NCBI GenBank assembly: GCA_043228905.1
Contig: JBHGNT010000018.1
Span: forward strand, 4,030,001-4,094,000
Reading direction: 5' to 3'
Source of the DNA: Azolla caroliniana
Lineage: Eukaryota; Polypodiophyta
Length of the DNA stretch: 64,000 nt
The notes beneath the pieces were generated by a model that was not told where the DNA came from, did no database searches, and saw only the letters and a list, made by a program, of their open reading frames with translations. A program made the translations under genes and the position numbers. Positions 1 to 10,082 of this stretch are shown here, in pieces (within the stretch, counting starts at the first letter, position 1; each line of letters starts with the position of its first letter).

Positions 1-33
1 CGACTGAGGAAAGATGAAGCGGACCGCGCTTAG

Positions 34-972
34 AGACGGGTCCGGGAAGTAACCGGGTGGAGCGACCCGGTCGAGGAGAAGACGGGCTTCGTAGAAGCCG
101 CCTGCCGGAACTACGAGGCTCTGGTAGAAGACAAACGAGCGGGGAAAGCCGGAGCGGCCGGGCCCTCACAACGGTACGAGACCCGATTCGGGCAACGACG
201 GAACAAAGCCGGTGGGTCCAGCGCGCAAGATAACCCCAGGAAGGGCGGATACCGACTGGGGACGGAAATAGAAAGGACCACGGACCTTCGAAAGGTCCTA
301 GAAGAACGGATCCTCGACAGCAAAGTGGAGTTGTCATTGCGGGAGGTGCTAGGGATCGCCAAGAAGGAGTTCCACGACTCCATTGTAGATTTGGTGAAAC
401 GGAAGAGGTTGTCAACGGAGACGGAACCGGAAAGACCGGTGGAGGTGCGGACGACGCACATCGACGACTTGGCGCTGGAAGATGAGTGGGCGGAGAGCCA
501 CTATTCGAGGCCACACTGGGCCCGAGCGACCACGGAGACCCCGGTAAAGATCGGAGATGTTCAGGAACCGGTGGTGGCACTGGTGGACCACGGTTCGGAA
601 ATAAACCTGATGTCCATGGACTTCTACAAGAAGGGAAAGTGGCCGATCAACACCAAGCACGGGTGGAAGATACGGGCGGCGACGCGCGCCACCGAGGAAC
701 TGCACGGGGCCTGCCCGAACGTGCGAGTCAAGATCGGCGACGTCGAGATTGACCAGCACTTCTTCGTACAGGAGATGTCCTCGCACCCGGTCATATTAGG
801 GGAACCATACATCACGGCGGCGCGGATGGAGACCAAGGTGCTGGACAACGGTTCGGCCTACGCGAGGGTCAAAAGCCAGGACGGGCGCCATTCGGTCCAT
901 TTTCTGACGGTGCGGCCGAACCACGAGCAAAACCGCGAATCCCTCGGTGGCGAGAACCGAGAGGATTTTTAG
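34..972 (+). pseudogene. gypsy-1 gag C-terminal part and aspartic protease
   Basis: The open frame lies between a TAG at 31-33 and a TAG at 970-972. It aligns with the C-terminal half of the gag-protease ORF at 52949-54991. The first part is charged linker (REVTGW, then LEERILDSK and LSLREVLGIAKKEF). The protease follows, with the active-site segment ALVDHGSEINLMS at about 570-610. That gives D-H-G where retroviral-type proteases normally have D-T-G or D-S-G. The zinc knuckle seen in the sister copy would lie before the window. The frame ends in GAT TTT TAG, where the pol frame overlaps in -1. Counted as a pseudogene because of the upstream stop and the inactive element. Confidence 0.8.
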
Positions 973-3900
973 AGAGGGTTGCCAAGGCGTGGGGCCAAGA
1001 CAGTCCGGACACTCGGGAAAGACCCCACAGTTGTATGATAGGTAAAATTTTTTGCTTCTCCAACAACGGAGGGTGTATGATAGTCGGCATCGTTGGCCGA
1101 GAAAAGGCAAGGGCGGAGGAGCGACTTCGAGCGTGCGGAGTTCTCGGCCCGGACGAGGAAATCAGCGGAGCCGTGGAGGCGGTCTCCTTCGACGACACCT
1201 TGGGGATGCTGAGGAAGGTAGCCGGAGAAGACCTTAACGAAGACCGGACGATACCGGTATGTTCCGAAGAGATGTACGAAGTCATCGCGAACTTCAGTCG
1301 GGGGCTCGGGTCGGATCGGATGGCCCGAGTTAGCACGAAGTACAAGACTGTGGACCGGAAGGTAAGGCCAGTCGCGGCACCCTTACCGGAGGGCAGCGAG
1401 TCCCGAATCAGAGGGGTTGCGTCGGACCCCAGCTTACGAGATCCGGTCTGCATAGGACACACCTTCACCGACGGGACACTCCGGGAGCTCAAAATCGGTG
1501 GGGGCGGGTTCTTACTACCGGTGGAGGAAGACCGGTTTCGGAGAATGCTCAAAAGGCACGGGAAAGCCTTCGCATTCTCACCGGAAGAGATCGGGTGCGT
1601 AGACCCGACAATCGTGGACCCGATGGTGATATTCACGGTACCGCATGTGCCGTGGAATCTCAAGCCGATTCCAGTACCGAGAGCTCACATCCCGAAGTTG
1701 ATGGAGCTATTGAGGCAGAAAGTTGATATGGGCATTCTCGAACCGTCGAGTGCCCCGTACTCGAACCGATGGTTTACCGTACCAAAGAAAAACGGAACAT
1801 TGCGCTTCATTCAAGACCTGCAGCCGGTCAACAGAGTGACCATTCGGAACGCAGGAATCGAACCGACCATAGATGAGTTCACGGAGGCCTTCGCCGGAAG
1901 GTCGATTTACTCGGTCGGTGATTTGTACTCGGGGTACAACCAGTTCCAGCTAGCCGTGGAGAGCAGAGACATTACGACGATGCGAACTCCCCTCGGCCTA
2001 GTGCGAATGTGTACCCTACCACAAGGAGGGACCAACTCGGTGGCCCACATGGTGAATGCAATGAACAAGGTACTGAGGGATTGCATCCCGGACCTCACCA
2101 TGCCATTTCTAGACGACATCCCGATCAAAGGGTGCCCGGTGGAAGAGAAGGACGAGACACTCGGGCCGGACGGATGCCGGCGATTCGTGGCAACACACAT
2201 CGACGACTGCGAGAAGGTGCTACAAAGGCTAGAGGATGCGAGGCTCACCTTCTCCGGGGAGAAATCGGCCTTCGGGCAATCAGAAACCCTGGTGGTTGGA
2301 CACCTATGTGGACCATATGGCCGGAAGCCATCTCCGGCAAAGGTAGAAGCCATCTCCGCGATGAAGACCGACTGTAGCTCGGTTACGGAAGTTCGGAGGT
2401 TCCTGGGGGCATGCGCATTCTACCACATATGGATCCCGCATTACGCCCACGTTGCGGAGCCGCTATACGGGTTGCTGAAGAAGGGGCAAAATTTCGAGTG
2501 GCGAGACGAGCACACGGAGTCGGTCCGGAAGCTGAAGGAAGCTCTTACGGCAGCACCGGCGCTCCGGAAGGCTGTCTACGAGAAGGGTACCCCGGTATAC
2601 ATAACGGTGGATACGAGTCCGACTGGGATCGGATGGGTCGTCAACCAAGAAGACGAGGACAGCATTCGGTTCCCGATCCGATTCGGCGCGAAGGTCCTCA
2701 GTGAGCGACAGTGAGGGTACGCCCAGGTTAAACGCGAACTCTGGGCTATCGTTTCGGCAGTAAAGGCCGACAAAGACTACCTAATCGGGACAGAAGTGAT
2801 TATCGAGACGGATTGCCTGCCAATTCTCGGCATGGTTTCCGGATGCACGACACCGGACCTGGCGATGCTCAGGTGGATAGTGTACATCAAGTCCCTGGAC
2901 CCGGAAATACGACACATTTCCGGAAAGGACAACGCCATGGCCGACATGCTTTCAAGGGCGAGGTTTGATGACGAGGGCGGCATGGTTTCGGAGGACGAAG
3001 AAGTCGGCGTGGACTTCTTCGAGGCAGCGTACGTGACAACCAATGGGACGAGCACTCCGGCGCTTAATGGCTTCGACGAGAGCAAGTATGATGGCGAGTG
3101 GCTACAGATCGGTGGTTTCTTGAGGACAATGACGCCAGATGCGTCATGGACGAGGGACGAGACCAACCGGATCCGGAAGAAAGCATACCGATTCTTTCTC
3201 CGGGACGGATACTTATGGAAGCACCCGAAGAAGAGGGACGGCGTCCCGCTCCGGGTGGTGGCGATGAAGGAAGAACAGGAGGAGCTGCTGACGGCCTACC
3301 ACGACAGCCCTTGGGCTGGACACCGTGGAACGTGGGCCACGTTCGAGAAGATAAAGGGGAAATACTGGTGGTCGGGGCTGTACCGGGACGTGCATCGGTT
3401 CGTGACAACTTGCGAGAGCTGTCAGATGCACTCCATAGTCCGTCATCGGGACGAGCTTCACCCTACGTACCCTCCGACCATCCACTTCAAATGGATGGTA
3501 GATCTGGTGACGATGTCGATGGGAGTAGGACAGATGCGGTATCTGGTCTTGGCTCGGGAAGATCTGACGAACCAGGTGGAAGGCCGAGCCCTTCAGAACA
3601 AAACGACCGTGGTCGTATGTCGGTTCCTGATCGAGGACGTGATATGCCGGTACGGGTGCGTCGGGAAGATCGTGGCTGATCGCGGGGAGTTGGACGCCGA
3701 AGAGGTTGAGGAGTTGTTCAACCGGCTAGGAGTCAAGCTCTCGCTTACCACTGCGTACAATCCGGAGGCGAATGGGAAGGTGGAGCGCGGACATGGACCG
3801 ATCGTCAAGGAGTTAGTCCGGGCATGCGGAGGTCAAGTCGGGAACTGGCCGCGGCTGCTGCCTTACGCGTTGTGGGCGGACCAAACTACGCACAGTTCGG

Positions 3901-4436
3901 TAACCGGATTCATGCCGGCAGAGCCCATGTTTGGGCAGAAGCCGATCATGCCGATGGAACGTACGATCTCCTCATGGGCAACCGTGGACTGGAGAGACGA
4001 GATGAGCCGGGAGGAACTGTTGGCGGCGCGCATACGACAGCTCGAGCGAAGGCCGGAGGACATGGAGCAGGCTGCGGGAAAGCTTCGGGTGGCAAGGACG
4101 AGGAACAAAGCCCGGTTCGACCGAACGCACCGGCTCCGACCGAAGAAGATCGAGGAAGGCGACTGGGTGCTAATCTACGACAACAGCCTCGACAACCAGC
4201 ACCGAGCGACACGGAAGTTCGCAAGAAGGTGGTTCGGGCCTTACGTGGTACAAAGCGCCAACGACAACGAGACGTACCATCTGGCGGAACTCGACGGCAC
4301 GAGAATGGCAGTACCGGTAGCTGGGAAGCGGATCAAAACGTTCAAGAAGCGTCACGACAACGAGCCGGATCCGGTTAACCTGGACCGCGACGACGAACGA
4401 TCCGAAACCGAGGAAGAACCGACGGGCGGGGAATGA
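963..4436 (+). pseudogene. gypsy-1 pol: reverse transcriptase, RNase H, integrase (one nonsense codon)
   Basis: The frame is -1 relative to gag-protease and is open from the overlap at 963 to 4436, except for one TGA at 2712-2714 (CAG TGA GGG where gypsy-2 reads CAA CAT GGA). The domains in order are: reverse transcriptase with YSNRWFTVPKKNG near 1760 and the catalytic FLDDIP at about 2106-2123; RNase H with TVDTSPTGIGW near 2604; and integrase with an H-H-C-C zinc region around 3300-3430, then core acidic residues in WMVDLV, VADRGELD and NPEANGKVERG. The C-terminus is basic then acidic, with no chromodomain. Translation of the second half would need readthrough or an internal start, so the protein is probably not made whole. 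Confidence 0.85.
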
Positions 4437-4502
4437 AGGCTGGACCGGTTTTCTTCGTCCCAACTCAATTTGGCGCATGCCGGTGGATGCGCGGTTAGGT
4501 GG

Positions 4503-4507
4503 GGGCG
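4503..4507. repeat. Target-site duplication of copia-1, left copy (GGGCG)
   Basis: GGGCG stands immediately before the copia-1 LTR and again immediately after it at 10076-10080. It lies in the purine-rich tract before the gypsy-1 3' LTR. A 5-bp duplication is normal for Ty1/copia. Confidence 0.9.
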
Positions 4508-5232
4508 TGTTGAAAAAACAGTGCTCGGCCACAACCGAGGAACTGGATCGATCAACTCACAGAAAACGGGAAATACAAGAATGCACGAAAACAATAGAAA
4601 GAAAGGTACGCAGGATGTTTTACGTGGAAAACCCTAACTGGGAAAAAACCACGGGAGTCCTCAAACTCCAACTATCACTATGAACAGAGATGTACAATGG
4701 TGAAGCTTCAAGGCAACAACCTTGAACTCACTGTCTTCGCCACAGGCGGCGGTAATACATAGAGGCAACGACCTCTTTGTCTCTCTCTCTCTCTCGCGGC
4801 TGCTCTCTTCACTCTCTCTAAGTGAGAAACAGAAAAATGAGCAACAACATAAACTGTTTGCCCTAAGTCATATTTATACACATATGACTTTCGGGCTATT
4901 TACAAAATATAGCCTCAATGGCTCTTAGCAAACATATTCACAAATATGTCCCTGCATCCGGATCTCTCTCCGGGTACATTCATCATCCGGCTCCGTAGCC
5001 GGGGTCTTCAGCATCCAGCTCCGTAGCCGGGGTCTTCATCATCCGGATCCGTATCCGGGTACTCTTCATCCGGCTTCATGCCGGGTAGTCTTCATCATCC
5101 GGATCCGCATCCGGGTACACTTCATCCGGCTTCATGCCGGGTACTCTTCATCATCCGGTTCCGTAACCGCAACCGGGCTTGCCGTCATTTATCTCCGGGG
5201 ACATCCCATCCGGAGGGACCGAAATCCCAACA
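4508..5232 (-). repeat. copia-1 3' LTR (left copy)
   Basis: In element sense it begins TGTTGGGATTTCGG and ends TTTTTTCAACA. The U3 part (plus coordinates about 4965-5190) carries an array of CCGG-centred imperfect palindromes. A TATA-like TATAAATA lies at 4871-4878, followed in sense by ACTTAGGGCAAAC. A CT/GA-rich tract at about 4778-4796 lies in the transcribed part. Short ORFs inside are not genes. Confidence 0.95.
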
Positions 5233-5247
5233 AACTCCCCCTTCACT
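5233..5247 (-). promoter_or_regulatory. copia-1 polypurine tract
   Basis: In element sense the sequence is GTGAAGGGGGAGTT directly before the 3' LTR. It would prime plus-strand DNA synthesis. Confidence 0.85.
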
Positions 5248-8209
5248 TCGGCATGGGATGTCTCTCTAATCCGATCCTCTTCCGGCATGCTTCCAGCTTG
5301 TCGGGTGTGAGCACCTTGGTCAGCATATCCGACCCGTTCTCGTCCGTGTGGATCTTCATCAGCACGAACTCCTTGTCTTCTATCCTTTCCCGGATCCAGT
5401 GATATCTTCGCTGGATGTGCTTCGTCCGGGAGTGATAGGCCGCGTTCTTCGCAAGGTGGATTGCACTCTGACTGTCGCAGTAGAGTCTGTACTCCTCCTG
5501 CCGGATACCGAGCTCTCTAATGAAGTCCTTCATCCATATTATTTCCTTGCCGGCTTCAACAGCCGCCATGTACTCCGCCTCCGTGGTTGACAACGCAACC
5601 GTCTTCTGCAGCCTCGACTGCCACGAAACGGCTCCCCCTGCATACGTCATCACATACCCTGATGTGGACCGGCTGGTATCTGCATCAGCCGACATATCCG
5701 AATCGGTGAAGCCGTCGAGTTCGGGCTTACCGGAGCCGAATCGGAGGCACACGTTTGCCGTGCCCTTCAGGTATCGGAGTATCCACTTGACCGCGTTCCA
5801 ATGCTCTTTGCCGGGATTGCTCATGTACCGGCTCACCACTCCGACTGCGTATCCAATGTCTGGTCTTGTACACACCATTGCGTACATCAAGCTTCCGACA
5901 GCAGAGGCATATGGTACTTTCATCATGTCCTCTTTCTCAGCCTTTGTCCTGGGGCTTTGCTTGCTGGACAGCTTGCAGTTCGCCGGGAGGGTTGATCCGA
6001 CCGGTCTTGCTTCCGACATGTTGAACCGTTGAAGCACCTTTGTCACGTACTTCTCCTGTGACAGCCACAACTGCTTCTTGCTCCGGTCCCGGATGATGTG
6101 CATCCCTAGTATTTGTCTCGCCGGACCCAAGTCCTTCATTGAGAAGGTTCGGTGAAGAGCCTTCTTCAGCATCCGTATCTTGACCTGGTCCCGTCCGACG
6201 ATCAACATGTCGTCCACGTACAGGAGGAGTATTAGAGAGTCTCCTCCTTCGAACTTCTTCACAAACACGCAGTGATCAGACTGCGTTTTGTGGTACCCTT
6301 CGTCGGTCATGAAGGAGTCGAACTTCCGGTACCATTGCCGGGGAGCCTGCTTCAGTCCGTAAAGGCTCTTCTGCAACCGGCATACCAGGTGCTCCTTCCC
6401 TTTCTTCTCGAATCCTTCCGGTTGCTGCATGTAGATCTCTTCTTCGAGGTCACCGTGAAGGAATGCCGTCTTCACGTCCATCTGTTCTACCTCGAGGTCC
6501 ATGCTTGCCGCTATGCTCAGCACCGTCCGGATGGAGGTCATCTTCACTACCGGGGCAAATATCTCGTCGAAGTCGACGCCCTTTTTCTGCTGAAACCCCT
6601 TCACCACGATCCTGGCTTTGTATCTCGGGGGGTTTCCGGCATCTCCCGGTTTCAGCTTGAACACCCACTTGTTACGGAGTGCCCGTTTTCCTTTCGGCAA
6701 CTCCACAAGTTCATATGTGTGGTTCTCATGCAGGGAATCCATCTCGTCCTGCATGGCACTCAACCACCTGCTTCTCTGGGTGTCATGCTTTGCTTCTTCA
6801 AAGCTCTCCGGCTCCCCCTCGTCGGTTAGCAGCACGTGCTCTGGTTCCGGAAATCTCCGGGGGGCCCTTCTCTCTCTTAGAGGATATCTCCGTTCCGGAG
6901 CTTCGGTAACCGGTTCTTCCGATTCTTCTTCTTCATCCGAATCCATTTCGGGATCGGGGCCGGTTCCGGTATCATTTTCATCTTCTTCGGCCGGTTCTGT
7001 TTCTTCACCGTCTTCGGCCGGATCCTCGAGTGCTAACCGGTCCCTTGCCGGTCGGGACTGCTCCTCGTAGAGTTTATCCTCACCGGTCGACTTGGAGCTC
7101 TTCATCTTCTTCTCCGACTCCCAGTCGGCGAGCGTCTTGTCCTCCATGAAGATGATATCTCGACTCCTGAATATCTTCTTGTCGACCGGGTCCCATACTC
7201 GGTAGCCGAACTCGTCGTCACCGTAACCGAGGAATATGCATGGCCGGGTCTTTGGATCTAGCTTTCCTCTCCGGTCCTTTGCCACATGCACGTATGCGAG
7301 ACACCCGAACACCTTCAGATGCCGGTAGGATACTTCCCTACTGGTCCACACTCTCTGCGGCGTGTCTCCGTCCAAAGGTACTGAGGGTGATCTGTTTATC
7401 ACGTATGTCGCCGTCGACATCGCCTCAGCCCAAAACCCCTTGGGTAATTTCGCATGCGCCAGCATACTCCGGACCCTCTCCATTATGGTCCGGTTCATCC
7501 TCTCGGCCAGCCCGTTCAGTTCCGGCGTCTTCGGCACAGTAAACTCGAGCCGGATTCCCTTCGAGCGACAGTACTCCTGGAACTGCCCCCGGTATTCCCC
7601 TCCGTTATCCGCTCGTATCGCTTTCAGCTTCTTGCCGGATTCCCTTTCCACTCTCGCGTGGAGTTCTTTGAAGACGGACAACACTTGGTCCTTTGTCTTC
7701 AACGGTGCCGTCCACAGCTTCCGGCTGTGGTCATCAATGAATGTCACGAAGTACTGGGCTCCGCCATGTGACTTCGTTTCTACCTGACACACATCAGTGT
7801 GCACCAGCTCCAATGGTGCGCTACGTCTCGTCGGTGGCCTTGAGTGGAAGGAGGTCCGGTTTTGCTTACCGGCCAGGCAGTCGGTGCACTTCTCCAGGTG
7901 CACATGCTTCACTGGAATAAGGTTGTCTTCTGCAAGCCTCTTCATCCCCTTCTCACTCATGTGGCACAGTCTCTTGTGCCACAGCTCACCGGCAGTGTCG
8001 GCTGCCACGTTCAGCTCCTCCGGACAGAGCCGGGAATTCATCAGGTACAGGGTGTTGACCTTCCGGGCCCGAGCCACTATCAGGCTCCCTTTGCTGAACT
8101 TCATGACACCGTTCCGGATGCTACCCGTGTAGCCTTCATCGTCTAGCCTCCCGGCCAAAATCAGGTTCAATCGAACCTCCGGAACGTGTCGAACATCCTT
8201 CAGCAGCAT
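5243..8209 (-). CDS. copia-1 pol: end of protease, integrase, reverse transcriptase, RNase H (988 aa)
   Basis: A single long ORF in the same frame as gag, separated from it only by TGA TAA. It starts at MLLKDVRHVPEVRLN, which is the C-terminal protease segment of copia elements. It continues with the GAG-pre-integrase zinc region (LWHKRLCHMS ... CTDCLAGKQ), the integrase core (HTDVCQ, FIDDHSRKLW, NGGEYRGQF), the GLAERMNRTIMERVRSML block, a long acidic linker, reverse transcriptase with NKWVFKLK and catalytic LLYVDDMLIVG, and RNase H (DSDMSADADTSRSTSGYV, then ALSTTEAEYMA and YCDSQSAIHLAKN). The frame is otherwise intact to HPMPK. The start codon is only formal: in related elements this is one polyprotein with gag. 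Confidence 0.93.
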   Translation of the reverse strand: MLLKDVRHVPEVRLNLILAGRLDDEGYTGSIRNGVMKFSKGSLIVARARKVNTLYLMNSRLCPEELNVAADTAGELWHKRLCHMSEKGMKRLAEDNLIPVKHVHLEKCTDCLAGKQNRTSFHSRPPTRRSAPLELVHTDVCQVETKSHGGAQYFVTFIDDHSRKLWTAPLKTKDQVLSVFKELHARVERESGKKLKAIRADNGGEYRGQFQEYCRSKGIRLEFTVPKTPELNGLAERMNRTIMERVRSMLAHAKLPKGFWAEAMSTATYVINRSPSVPLDGDTPQRVWTSREVSYRHLKVFGCLAYVHVAKDRRGKLDPKTRPCIFLGYGDDEFGYRVWDPVDKKIFRSRDIIFMEDKTLADWESEKKMKSSKSTGEDKLYEEQSRPARDRLALEDPAEDGEETEPAEEDENDTGTGPDPEMDSDEEEESEEPVTEAPERRYPLRERRAPRRFPEPEHVLLTDEGEPESFEEAKHDTQRSRWLSAMQDEMDSLHENHTYELVELPKGKRALRNKWVFKLKPGDAGNPPRYKARIVVKGFQQKKGVDFDEIFAPVVKMTSIRTVLSIAASMDLEVEQMDVKTAFLHGDLEEEIYMQQPEGFEKKGKEHLVCRLQKSLYGLKQAPRQWYRKFDSFMTDEGYHKTQSDHCVFVKKFEGGDSLILLLYVDDMLIVGRDQVKIRMLKKALHRTFSMKDLGPARQILGMHIIRDRSKKQLWLSQEKYVTKVLQRFNMSEARPVGSTLPANCKLSSKQSPRTKAEKEDMMKVPYASAVGSLMYAMVCTRPDIGYAVGVVSRYMSNPGKEHWNAVKWILRYLKGTANVCLRFGSGKPELDGFTDSDMSADADTSRSTSGYVMTYAGGAVSWQSRLQKTVALSTTEAEYMAAVEAGKEIIWMKDFIRELGIRQEEYRLYCDSQSAIHLAKNAAYHSRTKHIQRRYHWIRERIEDKEFVLMKIHTDENGSDMLTKVLTPDKLEACRKRIGLERHPMPK

Positions 8210-8215
8210 TTATCA
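8210..8215 (-). other. Tandem stop codons TGA TAA between the two copia-1 ORFs
   Basis: In element sense the bases read GGA TGA TAA ATG CTG. Both sides are in the same frame. The break lies between the protease catalytic D-S-G and its conserved C-terminal strand DVRHVPEVRLNLI. Confidence 0.95.
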
Positions 8216-9319
8216 TCCGGTCGGGGTTGTCAACCACACGTCTCCTATGCCGGCAATCCGGCACGTACCTTCATTCCCCATCCGAACACAGCCATGCTCA
8301 CCGGCTGTGTAGGATGAGAAGTATCTTCTCTCCGGGGTCAGGTGGAACGATGCTCCGGAATCGACCACCCAGGTCGTCTCATCGCCGGCAACGTTTAGTT
8401 CACCTTCTTCGGTGATGAGCATGATTTCTTCCTCACTTGCCGCGAGTGCCGTTGTTCCTTTCCGGTCCTGCCCTCGCCGATCCGAACCTCTCCGGTCCGT
8501 GGCTCCCCGGTATGCACCGTTTCTCTCCGGTGACTTCTTCGAATCGGTGTCGTCGGCTCCGTTGTCTTTTCGGTAATGCCGACAATTCTTTCGGAAGTGC
8601 CCCGGTTTCCCACAGTGGAAGCATGTGGGCCTTCCTCTTGACTGCGACCGGGTCCCCGACTTCTCCCGTCTTTGCGGACTCCGGTTCCATTGTCTTCCCC
8701 GTTCCGATTCGGTGAGCAGCGCCTTCGAGTCGGGGGCCGGTTCTTTATCTCTCCGACGCGCTTCTTCGTTCAAAATACTTGTCTTTACCGTTTGTAGGGA
8801 CAAGTTGTCTTCGGTGCAGGAGGTGCTGAGAGTCACCACCAAGTTCTCCCAGCTTTCCGGCAATGTACACATCAGAATGATGGCTTGCATTGCATCCTCC
8901 AACGGGAACTTGATCGCCGCAAGCTGGTTCACAAATCCCATGAACGTGCTCACGTGTTCCACCATATTCTCGCCGTCCCGGTACTTGAGGTTCACTATCT
9001 TCCTCATCAGGGAGGTCCGGTTCAACGCATTCTTCCTCTCATAGAGGCCCGACAGCTTCTTCCACATCTCATAGGCGTTCGTATCGTTCGCCACATGTTG
9101 CAGGACACTTACATCGACATATTGCCGGATCGTCGCTACGGCTTTCCGGTTCAGGAGCTTCCACTCCGACTCTATTACCCCCTTGGGTATCTCGGCATTG
9201 TCGATCGGTTCGTACAGGTCTCGGACGATGAGAAGGTCTTCCATCTTTATCTTCCAGTCGGCGTAGTTCTGTGAGTTCAACACCATCATGCCCGGAGGCC
9301 CACTACCGCCGCCTTCCAT
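8213..9319 (-). CDS. copia-1 gag and N-terminal protease (368 aa)
   Basis: The ORF starts 31 bases inside the 5' LTR boundary, at MEGGGSGPPGMMVLNSQNYADWK, typical of copia gag. It carries the UBN2-type gag domain (ESEWKLLNRKAVATIRQYV, then LMRKIVNLKYRDGENMVEHV), a basic linker, one CCHC zinc knuckle (CFHCGKPGHFRKNC) and the protease active site VVDSGASFHLT near residue 320. It ends in TPTG followed by TGA TAA, inside the protease domain, so the protease as encoded here is cut in two. Everything else looks intact. Confidence 0.92.
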   Translation of the reverse strand: MEGGGSGPPGMMVLNSQNYADWKIKMEDLLIVRDLYEPIDNAEIPKGVIESEWKLLNRKAVATIRQYVDVSVLQHVANDTNAYEMWKKLSGLYERKNALNRTSLMRKIVNLKYRDGENMVEHVSTFMGFVNQLAAIKFPLEDAMQAIILMCTLPESWENLVVTLSTSCTEDNLSLQTVKTSILNEEARRRDKEPAPDSKALLTESERGRQWNRSPQRREKSGTRSQSRGRPTCFHCGKPGHFRKNCRHYRKDNGADDTDSKKSPERNGAYRGATDRRGSDRRGQDRKGTTALAASEEEIMLITEEGELNVAGDETTWVVDSGASFHLTPERRYFSSYTAGEHGCVRMGNEGTCRIAGIGDVWLTTPTG

Positions 9320-9335
9320 TTTCTGTGTTAACCTC

Positions 9336-9347
9336 GCTCTGATACCA
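9336..9347 (-). promoter_or_regulatory. copia-1 primer-binding site, initiator tRNA-Met
   Basis: In element sense the sequence is TGGTATCAGAGC, three bases after the 5' LTR. It is complementary to the 3' end of plant initiator tRNA-Met, the usual primer of plant copia elements. Confidence 0.92.
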
Positions 9348-9350
9348 CTT

Positions 9351-10075
9351 TGTTGAAAAAACAGTGCTCGGCCACAACCGAGGAACTGGATCGATCAACT
9401 CACAGAAAACGGGAAATACAAGAATGCACGAAAACAATAGAAAGAAAGGTACGCAGGATGTTTTACGTGGAAAACCCTAACTGGGAAAAAACCACGGGAG
9501 TCCTCAAACTCCAACTATCACTATGAACAGAGATGTACAATGGTGAAGCTTCAAGGCAACAACCTTGAACTCACTGTCTTCGCCATAGGCGGCGGTAATA
9601 CATAGAGGCAACGACCTCTTCGTCTCTCTCTCTCTCTCGCGGCTGCTCTCTTCACTCTCTCTAAGTGAGAAACAGAAAAATGAGCAACAACATAAACTGT
9701 TTGCCCTAAGTCATATTTATACACATATGACTTTCGGGCTATTTACAAAATATAGCCTCAATGGCTCTTAGCAAACATATTCACAAATATGTCCCTGCAT
9801 CCGGATCTCTCTCCGGGTACATTCATCATCCGGCTCCGTAGCCGGGGTCTTCAGCATCCAGCTCCGTAGCCGGGGTCTTCATCATCCGGATCCGTATCCG
9901 GGTACTCTTCATCCGGCTTCATGCCGGGTAGTCTTCATCATCCGGATCCGCATCCGGGTACACTTCATCCGGCTTCATGCCGGGTACTCTTCATCATCCG
10001 GTTCCGTAACCGCAACCGGGCTTGCCGTCATTTATCTACGGGGACATCCCATCCGGAGGGACCGAAATCCCAACA
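9351..10075 (-). repeat. copia-1 5' LTR (right copy)
   Basis: It is 725 bp, the same length as the left LTR and differing at three positions. It carries the same promoter block and the CCGG palindrome array (about 9808-10033). The downstream GGGCG at 10076-10080 is the second target-duplication copy. Confidence 0.95.
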
Positions 10076-10082
10076 GGGCGGA

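Larger units (their letters stand above)
4508..10075 (-). mobile_element. Ty1/copia retrotransposon copia-1, near-complete and young
   Basis: The element is 5568 bp with two 725-bp LTRs, a primer-binding site, gag, protease, integrase, reverse transcriptase, RNase H (copia order) and a polypurine tract, flanked by a GGGCG duplication. The LTRs differ at only three positions (C/T in the CCACAGG segment, T/C in CTCTTTG, C/A in TATCTCCG), so insertion is recent. The only clear coding damage is a tandem TGA-TAA at 8210-8215. It inserted against the 3' LTR of gypsy-1, in the opposite orientation. Confidence 0.95.

Noticed and set aside
4722-4928. Short ORFs in and around the copia-1 LTRs (4477-4683, 4722-4928, 5078-5269, 9921-10133)
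   Set aside because: They translate LTR repeats and microsatellite, with no domain, and change between the two LTRs.
4966-5190. CRISPR-like appearance of the CCGG repeats
   Set aside because: Units vary in length and sequence, spacers are repetitive, the context is a plant LTR, and no cas genes exist.
5348-8146. Many plus-strand ORFs opposite copia-1 pol
   Set aside because: They are shadows of the GC-rich minus-strand polyprotein.
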